From assembly GCF_000316625.1 (NCBI RefSeq), contig NC_019676.1, positions 331,501 through 395,500 of the forward strand: DNA of 64,000 nucleotides. The letters run 5' to 3'. Numbering within the stretch: position 1 is the first letter of the stretch; each line of letters opens with the position of its first letter. The translations under genes were made by a program, and so were the position numbers. Positions 9,459-19,301 of the stretch are shown here, in pieces. Below the pieces are notes generated by a model. It was not told the DNA's origin. It searched no databases and saw only the letters and a program-made list of their open reading frames with translations. This DNA comes from Nostoc sp. PCC 7107 (GTDB lineage: Bacteria; Cyanobacteriota; Cyanobacteriia; Cyanobacteriales; Nostocaceae).

Positions 9459-9768
9459 CCGCAGGATTTACAACTGCTTGCAGACGACTTCTAAATTCTC
9501 CTTTGGGATGTCCGCCTTTAACCTCACCAATAATCTGAAATTCGCCTTCGGAAGAATCACAAATAATATAAGTAGGCCATCCCATTTCTGATTTATCAGG
9601 ATACTGGGTGAGCAAAATTTTTCGATATTTGCGATAAGTAGCTGTGTCTTGCATTTTCACATCAATAAACTGCAAACCCAGTTCTTCTGCTACTTTTTGA
9701 TCATAGAAAGCCATTTTATGACAAATGCCGCACTCTTCAGATGAAAATTTAATTACAGCTAAACTCAT
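9445..9768 (-). CDS. Thioredoxin-fold protein with CGIC motif
   Basis: 107 residues. The thioredoxin-type active site CxxC occurs early (SSEECGICHKM), followed by the second strand LQFIDVKMQDT and the cis-proline region GWPTYIICD, then GEVKGGHPKGEFRSRL as the last strand and helix. It is shorter at the C-terminus than many thioredoxins but has all core elements. A thiol-disulphide redox role in the cytoplasm is likely; no signal peptide is present. The gene is convergent with, and overlaps by 14 bases, the small gene at 9225-9458. Confidence 0.85.
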   Translation of the reverse strand: MSLAVIKFSSEECGICHKMAFYDQKVAEELGLQFIDVKMQDTATYRKYRKILLTQYPDKSEMGWPTYIICDSSEGEFQIIGEVKGGHPKGEFRSRLQAVVNPAASQN

Positions 9769-10377
9769 TATGATTTTGCACCTCCCTGGAAACCGGGAAA
9801 AAATAATATCATAGTTTTAATAAAAAATCATCTTACTCATGGATGATCAAGATGAAATAATACAGCTAATGAGAATTTAAGTAAAAATTTATCTAAAAAA
9901 ATATTTTCCCGGCAATATATAGTTGCTAGGAAATGCTGTTGACTAGACCAGTGACTTTAGCCAAAACCCAAGCTATGACCCTATTACAGATATGGAAATC
10001 ACGCCTAAAAAATTAATTTTTAGCAATCTGTAATCTGGCTTTGACAAATCAGTAGAGATCTGACTATAAACTATGATAAGATGTACAAACTTACGATTCT
10101 CATCCAGGGTAGCTTCTGCAAAGCAACTGAGCGATCGCAAAAAAATTTCAACAATCCATCTGCTATTTGTAAATAGTAGAAGGTTAATAAGTGAGTTTAA
10201 TGTTATAACCACAAAGGGTGTTTGATAAACTCTATCGGTAGCATGATACCTGCGAAGATTTAGAGTTAAGTTAAGTCAATAAATGCTGACACTGATAGTC
10301 AAAAAATACTATTTGCACTAGTATATTGTCTGAAACTTACGCTAGAATATACGCCTAAGCAACTACCAACATTTCAC
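9769..10377. other. Gene-free stretch before the sRNA array
   Basis: No credible coding frame. It contains a short palindrome CTAAAAAATTAATTTTTAG near 10003-10021 and, at about 10366-10377, a degenerate GTTGGTAGTTGC word (minus strand) resembling the start of the array units, perhaps a decayed further copy. Confidence 0.4.
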
Positions 10378-10436
10378 AAAAATCTCCAAGAAAGTGTTAG
10401 CTAATTCAGGGAGTTAAGTATCAGGGTGCATCTACC
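10378..10436 (-). ncRNA. NsiR1-like sRNA, unit F (last of the array)
   Basis: Predicted 59-nt transcript. It begins GGTAGATGCACCCTGATA and ends with a hairpin (CTCC ... GGAG) followed by T5. A perfect TCCGGA lies at -36 to -31 (10472-10467). The 5' segment is nearly identical to unit B. The inverted repeat AATTGTTCC/GGAACAATT spans the promoter interval. Confidence 0.6.
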
Positions 10437-10466
10437 AATTAATTGTTCCAAGGTCTAGCAAAGTCT

Positions 10467-10472
10467 TCCGGA
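10467..10472 (-). promoter_or_regulatory. TCCGGA -35 element of unit F
   Basis: Perfect TCCGGA 31-36 bases before the predicted RNA start. This hexamer at -35 is the hallmark of DIF1-type promoters active in heterocysts and proheterocysts. It is palindromic, so strand is assigned from the unit. Confidence 0.5.
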
Positions 10473-10504
10473 ACAATTGTTCTAAAGGATATAAGGTGCT
10501 TCAA

Positions 10505-10564
10505 AATCGCAAAACAGTTGTGTATCTACCAAACCAAAAAGTTAGTTATCTTAGTACAACTACC
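10505..10564 (-). ncRNA. NsiR1-like sRNA, unit E (degenerate, no clear terminator)
   Basis: The promoter half is well kept (TCCGGA at 10601-10596, then 18 bases, then GAA and TTATTGGTAG), and the RNA start reads GGTAGTTGTACTAAGATAAC. The GC-rich hairpin and long T-tract seen in units A-C are missing; the 3' boundary given is only the family length of 60. Confidence 0.4.
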
Positions 10565-10595
10565 AATAATCTGTTTCTAGGATTGAGAAGTATGT

Positions 10596-10601
10596 TCCGG
10601 A
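10596..10601 (-). promoter_or_regulatory. TCCGGA -35 element of unit E
   Basis: Perfect TCCGGA at about -37 to -32 relative to the predicted start of unit E, with the same 21-base distance to the AT-rich -10 segment as in units B, C, D and F. Confidence 0.45.
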
Positions 10602-10639
10602 TAAAAATTCCAAAAGCTAATATGCTGTTAAAACAGCAT

Positions 10640-10699
10640 AAAAAAATCTACCAGTTGTGGCCAGTGCATAGGGGAGTTAGTTATTAGGGCGCGTCGATT
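10640..10699 (-). ncRNA. NsiR1-like sRNA, unit D
   Basis: 60 nt from the aligned start to the end of a T7 tract. The 5' part reads GACGCGCCCTAATAACT, a diverged form of GATGCACCCTGATAACT. The -35 is TTCGGA (10739-10734). The inverted repeat around the -35/-10 interval has changed sequence but still pairs (ATTTATTCG with CGAATAAAT). The terminator stem is weaker than in units A-C. Confidence 0.5.
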
Positions 10700-10777
10700 A
10701 ATAATTTATTTATTCGAGAAGTTATCAATATCTTCCGAATAAATTTTAAAAAATCATGGTTGCTATTTACCAAACAT

Positions 10778-10837
10778 AAAAAAATCTCCCAGTGGTTGCA
10801 GATAACTAGGAGATTTATTTATCAGGGTGCATTTATA
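10778..10837 (-). ncRNA. NsiR1-like sRNA, unit C
   Basis: 60 nt. Core AATGCACCCTGATAA, then a strong terminator hairpin with an 8-bp outer stem (AAATCTCC/GGAGATTT), mismatched C/A and inner AGT/ACT, then T7 on the minus strand. The -35 is TTTGGA (10876-10871) followed by a CATAAT-like -10. The upstream inverted repeat again pairs with different bases (ATTATGTT with AATATAAT, one G-U). Confidence 0.6.
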
Positions 10838-10922
10838 ACAATTATTATGTTCGAGTTTCAATTAGCATCTTCCAAATATAATCTATGAATAACTAGCATT
10901 ACTTCTGCTGAAGTTTTGCTAG

Positions 10923-10982
10923 AAAAAAATCCCCCAGCCAGTGTTAGCCAGCTAGGGAAGAAGTTATCAGGGTGCATCTACC
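10923..10982 (-). ncRNA. NsiR1-like sRNA, unit B (best-preserved copy)
   Basis: Exactly 60 nt from GGTAGATGCACCCTGATAAC to the end of a T7 tract. The terminator hairpin is GC-rich (TCCCTAGC ... GCTGGGGGA) with TAACAC near the loop. A TCCGGG -35 (11018-11013) lies at -36 to -31, and CAATTAAT occupies the -10 region. Size, promoter type and tandem layout match what is known of NsiR1, the roughly 60-nt heterocyst-specific RNA of Nostocales; identity is inferred, since I cannot compare sequences. Confidence 0.6.
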
Positions 10983-11048
10983 AATTAATTGTTCTGCTAT
11001 CAAAGTGCATCTCCCGGAAAAATTTGCAGCGAAAAGCTTTCATCTACC

Positions 11049-11108
11049 AAAAAAAATCCCCCAGCCAGTGTTAGCCAGCTAGGGAGAAAGTTATCTGTTA
11101 AGTTAAAT
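11049..11108 (-). ncRNA. NsiR1-like sRNA, unit A (promoter degenerate)
   Basis: The 3' half is nearly identical to unit B over the terminator hairpin and ends in T8, and GATAACTT is retained, but the sequence upstream lacks TCCGGA and the GGTAGATGCACCC segment. It is probably a decayed first copy, or is transcribed by read-through. A bidirectional terminator lies just upstream. Confidence 0.4.
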
Positions 11109-11120
11109 ATACTCAAAACT

Positions 11121-11144
11121 AAAGGCGCAAAGCTTTGCGCCTTT
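11121..11144. terminator. Perfect 24-bp bidirectional terminator hairpin
   Basis: AAAGGCGCAAAG followed by its exact complement, with A- and T-rich flanks. It insulates the minus-strand sRNA array from the plus-strand moaA leader region. Confidence 0.65.
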
Positions 11145-11195
11145 ATTTATTTACTACACTTTATCTATCGGGAACGGTTATGTATTTTTGGATAA

Positions 11196-11321
11196 ATATC
11201 TTGCACCAGCTGCTTGATTGCAATTAAAGTCAGGTGGGTAATACGGAAACCTCCATCAAACCCTAACTTTTATTTTGTGAACATTGCCCACTTTATGCTG
11301 ATTGAGAATGTTACAAGATAT
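11196..11321. ncRNA. Structured element upstream of moaA (copy 1 of a pair)
   Basis: A 126-bp segment closed by an exact ATATCTTG/CAAGATAT pairing. Inside are TTGCACCAGCTGCTT, a small stem (CTGCTT/AAAGTCAG with one bulge) and a long-range stem GTGGGTAAT (11234-11242) with ATTGCCCAC (11283-11291). The first 44 bases after the closing stem are about 80% identical to 36652-36695, and the long-range stem is preserved there with changed bases. It ends 59 bp before the moaA ATG. If it acts as RNA, the plus strand would place it in the moaA leader. It does not resemble the molybdenum-cofactor RNA motif. Confidence 0.45.
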
Positions 11322-11323
11322 CA

Positions 11324-11343
11324 GGTGAGCAATGTTGCTTACC
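11324..11343 (+). promoter_or_regulatory. Hairpin between the structured element and moaA
   Basis: GGTGAGCAA/TTGCTTACC forms a 9-bp stem with one G-T pair and a 2-base loop. Its 5' arm repeats the CAGGTGRGYAAT word of the preceding element and could instead pair with ATTGCCCAC at 11283-11291, so the two structures compete. Confidence 0.35.
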
Positions 11344-11380
11344 CTCTAGCGGAAAATACAATAGAAATAAATTCTTTAAA

Positions 11381-12367
11381 ATGAACCAGGTAGACTATCT
11401 CCGCATTAGTTTAATCGATCGCTGTAATTTTCGCTGTCAATACTGTATGCCGGAGGGTGCAGAACTAGAATATGCCCTCAAACAACAGCTTCTCACTGAC
11501 GCAGAACTACTGACTCTGATTCAAGAGGTGTTTATCCCTGTTGGTTTTACGCAGTTTCGCTTAACTGGGGGAGAGCCTCTACTGCGTCCTGGTGTAGTAG
11601 AGTTGGTAAAAGCGATCGCATCATTACCCAAAACTCAAGACTTATCGATGACAACCAACGGCTTTTTACTTGCACCCATCGCCAAAAATCTCTATGATGC
11701 AGGTTTACGCCGAATTAATATCAGTCTAGATTCCCTTGATCCCGATATCTTTGATCAAATTATCGGCAATCACGGACGTTCTCGCTGGCAACAAGTCTGG
11801 GATGGTATTCAAGCTGCCTACAAGGTAGGTTTCAACCCGCTGAAGCTGAATGTAGTGGTGATCCCAGATGTAAATGACCACGAAGTTCTGGACTTAGCCG
11901 CCCTCACCATTGATAAAAATTGGCACGTCCGATTTATTGAGTTTATGCCTATCGGCAATTGGCAATTATTTGGCGATCGCGGTTGGGTATCTTCTGCTGA
12001 TTTACGCCAACGCATCCGCCAGCAATGGGGTTTGACAGAATCACAAATACGTGGTAGCGGGCCTGCTGATGTTTTTCAAATTCCGGGAGCAAAGGGGACA
12101 CTGGGATTTATTAGCCAGATGTCGGAATGTTTTTGCGATCGTTGTAACCGAATGCGTCTGAGCGCTGATGGCTGGTTACGTCCTTGCTTATTAAATGAAA
12201 CTGGTCAATTAGACTTAAAAACTGCTCTACGCTCCAGTGTGAGCATTCATTACTTACGAGAGCAAGTCAGAGACTTATTGGCTATTAAGCCAGAAATTAA
12301 CTTTAAAGGCCGCGACTCTGGTACAAGCGGCACATACAGCCGCACGATGTCGCAAATTGGTGGATAA
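11381..12367 (+). CDS. moaA: GTP 3',8-cyclase MoaA
   Basis: 328-residue radical SAM enzyme that starts molybdenum cofactor synthesis by converting GTP to the cyclic 8-hydro intermediate used by MoaC. The N-terminal 4Fe-4S motif is Cys15-x3-Cys19-x2-Cys22 (RCNFRCQYC); the C-terminal cluster uses Cys252, Cys255 and Cys269 ([19 protein letters not shown]). [10 protein letters not shown] binds SAM. The protein ends in the essential Gly-Gly tail (SQIGG). The start lies close to the DYLRIS strand, slightly shorter than in some homologues but complete. Mo cofactor is needed for nitrate reductase, so the gene fits a nitrogen-assimilating cyanobacterium. It is alone, with a long structured upstream region. 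Confidence 0.95.
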   Translation: MNQVDYLRISLIDRCNFRCQYCMPEGAELEYALKQQLLTDAELLTLIQEVFIPVGFTQFRLTGGEPLLRPGVVELVKAIASLPKTQDLSMTTNGFLLAPIAKNLYDAGLRRINISLDSLDPDIFDQIIGNHGRSRWQQVWDGIQAAYKVGFNPLKLNVVVIPDVNDHEVLDLAALTIDKNWHVRFIEFMPIGNWQLFGDRGWVSSADLRQRIRQQWGLTESQIRGSGPADVFQIPGAKGTLGFISQMSECFCDRCNRMRLSADGWLRPCLLNETGQLDLKTALRSSVSIHYLREQVRDLLAIKPEINFKGRDSGTSGTYSRTMSQIGG

Positions 12368-12411
12368 AACCTTGTTGAGTAATGAGTTCTGAGATTTGAG
12401 GCTGTTTAACT

Positions 12412-12466
12412 ACTCAGCACGGACTGAACGCCCCGCTACCGCTAACAGCACTCAGCACTCAGCACT
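12412..12466. repeat. Dispersed Nostoc-type repeat word, copy 2
   Basis: Second copy of the word found at 9172-9220 (ACTCAGCACGG, AACGCCCCGCTACCGCTAAC, then repeated CTCAGCA). It fills the gap between the convergent moaA and rpsD genes. Confidence 0.6.
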
Positions 12467-12469
12467 TTC

Positions 12470-13078
12470 TTACGCTTGTCGTGAATAGTATTCCACAACC
12501 AGCAGTTCGTTAACTTGTAGAGCCACCCACTCGCGCTCAATGACACTGTTAACTTTACCAACCAGCTTGTTTTTGTCAAATTCCAAATGGCTGGGAAGAT
12601 TAGCTAAACCGGGATATTGCAAGTTAGTTTCCACCAACTTCCGTGATTGTTCTTTATCTCTAACAGCAATTACCTCGCCGGGACGGCACTGGTAACTGGC
12701 AATATTTACTACACGACCGTTGACTGTGACATGGCAGTGATTTACCAGCTGACGCGCTGCTGGAATTGTGGGAGCCATCCCCAAGCGGAAAACGGTATTA
12801 TCCAGGCGCATTTCTAGCAATTGCAACAGCACTTGTCCGGTAGAACCAGTTACACGTCTAGCTTTACGGACATAGCGAAGCAGTTGCTTTTCTGTGAGAC
12901 CGTAATTCATACGGAGCTTTTGCTTTTCTTCTAGACGGATAGCATACTCAGAGCGCTTTTTGCGGTTCTGACCATGCTGACCCGGTGGATAGGCGCGTCT
13001 TGCGCTTTTACGAGTTAATCCTGGTAATTCGCCTAAGCGACGTACAATTCTGAGGCGTGGCCCTCTGTATCGGGACAT
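12470..13078 (-). CDS. rpsD: 30S ribosomal protein S4
   Basis: 202 residues, full length. The N-terminus [20 protein letters not shown] is typical of the cyanobacterial/plastid S4 form that lacks the zinc cysteines. The S4 RNA-binding domain is clear at about residues 90-155 ([38 protein letters not shown]). S4 is a primary 16S rRNA binder that nucleates the small subunit. In this organism it is isolated from the main ribosomal operons, as usual in cyanobacteria. Confidence 0.97.
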   Translation of the reverse strand: MSRYRGPRLRIVRRLGELPGLTRKSARRAYPPGQHGQNRKKRSEYAIRLEEKQKLRMNYGLTEKQLLRYVRKARRVTGSTGQVLLQLLEMRLDNTVFRLGMAPTIPAARQLVNHCHVTVNGRVVNIASYQCRPGEVIAVRDKEQSRKLVETNLQYPGLANLPSHLEFDKNKLVGKVNSVIEREWVALQVNELLVVEYYSRQA

Positions 13079-13278
13079 GAGTTTCCTTAATCTAATCCTG
13101 TTTAAATTTTACCCAGACATACTATTATAAATATCTGTAAATGAAAAATGCCAAAAATCCGAAATTTAATCATCAAAAATTTATAAATAGAAGAATTCAA
13201 CAGCCAAGTGTCAGAATCCTGAAGATCAATCAGAGTTATCGTACATTTGAGTTAGCAGAACTGATGGGTTTTTGAAAA

Positions 13279-13857
13279 ATGGCAATGGAAACGCAAAAGG
13301 TTAGTAAAGCTAGAAAACCTCAAGGCAGGTATATTTCTGGGATGCTCAAGACTCAAACCATTCGTTGGGCTACACCAGTTTTGGCTGTAGCAGGACTGTG
13401 GACATCTAGCCTTCCCAGTACGGCTCTGACATTATTTTCTGATGACCACGATAGTTACCGTGTTTGTGCAGCACAACTTTTAAAAGCCGGTGTAGCACAA
13501 CCAGCTGCGGCCCAAGGTTGTGCTACAGCAATACGTCCCAGAGATTTATCTGCTTGTGTGGCGACCATTAAACAGAGAACAAAGATTGACCCAACAGATG
13601 CGTTGGCTTACTGTACAAGGGCGCGTCGTCCCAAGGAATTAGCCAGTTGTGTTGTAGATGTTAGCCTCAATACGAAAGAAGAAATTAACCCAGCGGTTTT
13701 AAATTACTGTGGTCGCAGTTTACAGCCTGTCACTTTTGGTGATTGTGTTGTTGGTTTGCGTAAAGAAATTTCTCTAACACCAATGCAGGCATTAGATACT
13801 TGTATTGATGCTAGTGAAACAGCTAATGGACTTACGGTTTCACCGACATTGCCATAA
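13279..13857 (+). CDS. Secreted cysteine-repeat protein of unknown function
   Basis: 192 residues from ATG 13279; starts at 13285 or 13342 would shorten a long basic lead before the hydrophobic stretch TPVLAVAGLWTSSLPSTALT, which looks like a signal peptide. The mature part has about three and a half repeats of roughly 32 residues, each with a pattern of Cys, about 10 residues, an L/F-x-x-C-V ending (RPRDLSACV, RPKELASCV, QPVTFGDCV) and an intermediate ALxYC. Paired cysteines suggest disulphides in the periplasm. No named family recognised. A terminator-bearing repeat follows directly. Confidence 0.7.
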   Translation: MAMETQKVSKARKPQGRYISGMLKTQTIRWATPVLAVAGLWTSSLPSTALTLFSDDHDSYRVCAAQLLKAGVAQPAAAQGCATAIRPRDLSACVATIKQRTKIDPTDALAYCTRARRPKELASCVVDVSLNTKEEINPAVLNYCGRSLQPVTFGDCVVGLRKEISLTPMQALDTCIDASETANGLTVSPTLP

Positions 13858-13869
13858 ATTTGAGCTTAC

Positions 13870-13992
13870 AGAACTTAGGCACAAAGCTGAGTTGTTGAAA
13901 TTGGGTACAAGAATTTAGGGTGTAAGAGTTTTGCTCATTTACACCCTAAATTTTTATACCTATTGATTGTTGCGTTTCACTACCTAAGTTTT
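13870..13992. mobile_element. MITE-like element, AGGACTTACG family, copy 1
   Basis: Ends AGAACTTAGG and CCTAAGTTTT form a 10-bp imperfect inverted repeat. The inside holds a strong hairpin, TTTAGGGTGTAA/TTACACCCTAAA, whose loop contains GTTTTGCTCA as in the copy at 23793-23934, followed by T5. The hairpin (13914-13957) probably ends transcription of the preceding gene. No coding capacity. Confidence 0.6.
13914..13957 (+). terminator. Terminator hairpin within the MITE-like element
   Basis: A perfect 12-bp stem (TTTAGGGTGTAA) with loop GAGTTTTGCTCA, followed by a T-rich run. It lies 60 bp after the stop of the Cys-repeat protein gene. Confidence 0.6.
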
Positions 13993-14018
13993 AATATGAC
14001 TTACTAATCTTTTCTTTG

Positions 14019-14063
14019 GTCAACCGACTATCGTGACTTGTTTCTTGACGACAGACGGTTGAC
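14019..14063. repeat. Long imperfect hairpin between copy 1 of the MITE and the small gene
   Basis: GTCAACCG-x-CT-x-TCGT pairs with ACGA-x-AG-x-CGGTTGAC around a 15-base loop. No T-tract follows in either direction, so it is not a classical terminator. Confidence 0.4.
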
Positions 14064-14149
14064 TAAAAATAACCCTGTTTATTTATATAAAGCTCAAAAA
14101 TACTAATCATCCGACTTTTAAAAGTGGATGGCAACGGAAGCATCCTGCT

Positions 14150-16472
<2,323 letters not shown>

Positions 16473-18686
16473 TTAAGTTTCAGCACTAGAAGATTTAACT
16501 TGATGCCGCATTTTCTCGAAACTGAAAGCGGCAGCACCAAAAGTGACAAATAAAACGCCTAAAATCTGAATAATTTCTAAAGTTTCTTGAATCAACAAAC
16601 CTGCAAAAACTACGGTTAAGATGGGTACACCTGCGCCAATGATGGCCGATCGCAATGCTCCTAATTGGCGAATACCAACATTGTTAAGAACGTAGCTTAA
16701 AAGTGTCAGCACCCCCAAAATAAAAGCACTTAAAATAATCTCTAGTAACTTAGAACCATCAATGTCCAGGCTCAAAGTGCTTGGTAGGGGTAACATTAAA
16801 CCGATAAAGCTCAAAACAAACATGGTAGTGAAACTAATTAAAGTAAAAGACACAGGATGCAGTTTCGCGGCACAGATCCGGGTCAAAATTACATAACAAG
16901 CAAAAGCGACACCACCAAAAATGGCAGCAGTGCTACCAACAGAAAAATCGCTGATCCCCGCAGTCGCAGCGCCGCCTAACACTAATAATTCACCCAAGAA
17001 AATTGCCCCAATTGCCGCAGCGCGTACTCCAGTGGGTTTATCGCGGAATAACAACCAAGACAGTAAACCGCTAACACTGGGATAGATAAAGAAAAGTGCG
17101 ATCGCCATACCTGTCGTTACTTGACCTATAGCCATGTAAATTAGCACCTGAGATAAAAACAAAAAGCAACCACTAGCAATTGATAGTTGCAAAACTCTCT
17201 GTGCTTTGACTTTCGCTGCTGAAGGTTTACCTTGAAATGATTCCATCAAGTTTTTGATATCTTGCCAAACCTGGGGGTGCATCATTGGCGCTAACAGCAA
17301 CGTTAATGGAACTACGATTGCCAAGCGCAGCAACAAAATTAAGAAAATATTTCCCAAAGTGGGTAATAACAAACGTTCTACAGCCAGACTACCAACCACC
17401 GCAGAATTTTGGTGGAACATCATTTTCACAGCTACGTTATACAGTGAAGACACGACTGTAGACAACACAACCAGCAAAAACCCAATTTGCACTGGGGATA
17501 AACTTTGAGATTTTCCTAACCTTCTTGGTTTAGGTTCTGGTGCAGCAGGTGGAGATATTGTTTCACCTTCAACTAAATCTGGGTTAATAACGGAAACTGG
17601 CTCACTAGCTTTACTTGATGAAAATTTTATTTGTGTTTCTGGTAAATCAGGACGCAGTGCAGAATTTTGTTCACTCGCCTTAACGTTACTGGGTGAAAAG
17701 AAAGTTTCACTTTCCGCGATATTTTTGCTCGGTAAAACAATTGGCTCAGGTGGTTTTTCCTTGGGTGGAAAGTCTTTGGGAGCGATGGAAATTGGCTGGG
17801 TGGGACTTTCTTGAGTTGGTGGAATAATAACTGCTGAGGATGTTACTGGTACAGAAGATGTAGTCTGGTTGTCATCCGATTTGTTGGTGACTTCTGATAA
17901 AAGTGGATAAATTATCCCAGAACTCGCTGATGATGGCTCATCTGGTTGTAAAACCGTGGGTGAAGATACTTTTAAAGAAGTATTAGGCGATCGCTCACTT
18001 GATTGTAAAACTGTTGGTGGCGATTGTTTTACAGAACTACCCGATGGTGGCTCATCTGGTGGTTGTAAAACCGTTGGCGGTGATGGTTTGGTTACTTGGG
18101 TCGTTTCTTGAATAACTTTGGTTAATTCCCCTCGCAGGTGATTAACTAATTCCTCAACAATGACTTCGCCTTGCTCCTGCTGGCTTTGCATCCGAGACAA
18201 TTGCCCAGAAAGATTACCTTGATAATTTTTTAGTTCCTGTTGCAGCGAGTTAAAAGTAATGGTGAGAGTATCATCCAAAGTGCCTAACATTTGTTTAATC
18301 TGCTCATTACTTTCAGCTGATTTGAGTACTGCTTGTTCATCAGCGCCACTCATTTTCAGTTCACTAGCTAAATTCTTGAGCGATGATTGCAACTGCGAAG
18401 AAATATGTTTGGCTAAAACTTCTGCCAACTGCCGAATTAACACTTGCTGTTCAGTAATTTGTCGCACTTGCTGTAAGTGTTCTTTTTCCTCTAACAGCTT
18501 TTGAATGTCATCATACAGCCGTTCTTTATCTGCTTGTAACCGTTTTATTTCTTCTTGCAATGACCTCAGCACGTTCTGTTGGAGATTTTCTAAATCCTCC
18601 ACAACAGCCCAAAGTGCTGTTTCGGCTGATCTCGATAGTTCGCCTCTAACTCGCGGGTTGTCTGGCCGTTTCTCAATTCGCCCCAT
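16473..18686 (-). CDS. Coiled-coil protein fused to an EamA/DMT-type transporter
   Basis: 737 residues in three parts. Residues about 20-170 are a long coiled coil (LQQNVLRSLQEEIKRLQADK onward). Residues about 180-390 are Pro/Ser/Thr-rich, with three SPPTVLQ-type repeats. From about 400 to 725 come ten hydrophobic segments of the drug/metabolite transporter (EamA) fold, including VTTGMAIALFFIYPSVSGLL and LGALRSAIIGAGVPILTVVF. Ordinary EamA permeases have about 300 residues, so the N-terminal 400 are an added cytoplasmic module, perhaps for oligomerisation or tethering. Substrate unknown. The start at 18686 gives MGRIEKRPDN, with no better alternative. Confidence 0.85.
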   Translation of the reverse strand: MGRIEKRPDNPRVRGELSRSAETALWAVVEDLENLQQNVLRSLQEEIKRLQADKERLYDDIQKLLEEKEHLQQVRQITEQQVLIRQLAEVLAKHISSQLQSSLKNLASELKMSGADEQAVLKSAESNEQIKQMLGTLDDTLTITFNSLQQELKNYQGNLSGQLSRMQSQQEQGEVIVEELVNHLRGELTKVIQETTQVTKPSPPTVLQPPDEPPSGSSVKQSPPTVLQSSERSPNTSLKVSSPTVLQPDEPSSASSGIIYPLLSEVTNKSDDNQTTSSVPVTSSAVIIPPTQESPTQPISIAPKDFPPKEKPPEPIVLPSKNIAESETFFSPSNVKASEQNSALRPDLPETQIKFSSSKASEPVSVINPDLVEGETISPPAAPEPKPRRLGKSQSLSPVQIGFLLVVLSTVVSSLYNVAVKMMFHQNSAVVGSLAVERLLLPTLGNIFLILLLRLAIVVPLTLLLAPMMHPQVWQDIKNLMESFQGKPSAAKVKAQRVLQLSIASGCFLFLSQVLIYMAIGQVTTGMAIALFFIYPSVSGLLSWLLFRDKPTGVRAAAIGAIFLGELLVLGGAATAGISDFSVGSTAAIFGGVAFACYVILTRICAAKLHPVSFTLISFTTMFVLSFIGLMLPLPSTLSLDIDGSKLLEIILSAFILGVLTLLSYVLNNVGIRQLGALRSAIIGAGVPILTVVFAGLLIQETLEIIQILGVLFVTFGAAAFSFEKMRHQVKSSSAET

Positions 18687-19301
18687 TAGCTTCTAACCTC
18701 TAACACCTTGAAGATAAAGCTGTTTCCCGTAAATTTGCTTGGCGCTCATACTAATTTTCAGTATTTTGTCAGATAGACCAAAAAATTTAACAAGATTTGC
18801 ACGTATCAAAGTAATTTTGTCACGCTGAACACAGCTTGGCAAAGTATGTAGTTTTTGGCTTTACCGCTTCACATACTTTGTGCTGCGTATCAGCCGGAAA
18901 ATCCAATCCTTTAAAAGTGAGATTTTGAGAGAGAAAATATGTCACTCAATATAAATACTTGTTATTTTGATAGCAACCGTAAGTTTTAAATACTTGTAAA
19001 TAAATACCTAGTCATCCTTAAAAATGGACAATTTGTAAAAGTTAGATGTAAATTCGCCCAAAATGTAACTTTAGCGACAGTTTACATTTTTCCTATAGAC
19101 TGATTTATTTGTTTGTGAATTCTCAAATATTATTTGCTCCTAGAAAATATTTTAGCTAATTCTGGTATTTCGAGGCAGTGGGCAATAGGAAGTCAGAATA
19201 ATTTAAATATTCATTTGGCGATTTTTCTCCCAGTCTTTTTTAAGTTTGTTATTCATCAGCAAATTTCCCTAGTAAACACAAACACTTAGCTCTATTTCCA
19301 G
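18687..19301. other. 615-bp gene-free stretch
   Basis: AT-rich with no coding frame. It contains a pair of near-inverted words around AAAGTATGTAG and CACATACTTTG (18840-18881) that could form a hairpin downstream of the EamA gene's promoter side. Nothing else is supported. Confidence 0.35.

Noticed and set aside
9973-10212. 79-codon minus-strand frame
   Set aside because: No ribosome-binding site, unusual residue mix, and no neighbour context; more likely chance.
10496-10687. 63-codon plus-strand frame in the sRNA array
   Set aside because: It lies across units D and E on the opposite strand and follows repeat structure; codon pattern is not protein-like.
10378-11108. CRISPR array
   Set aside because: Units are 126-145 bp apart, diverge along their length, contain promoter and terminator signals, and have no short identical repeats with unique spacers.
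10989-11195. 68-codon plus-strand frame ending near the moaA leader
   Set aside because: It crosses the unit A terminator and the bidirectional terminator, so it cannot be a normal gene.
11196-11321. Known molybdenum-cofactor riboswitch
   Set aside because: Position before moaA is suggestive, but the sequence does not fit the known motif, and the second copy precedes a porin gene.
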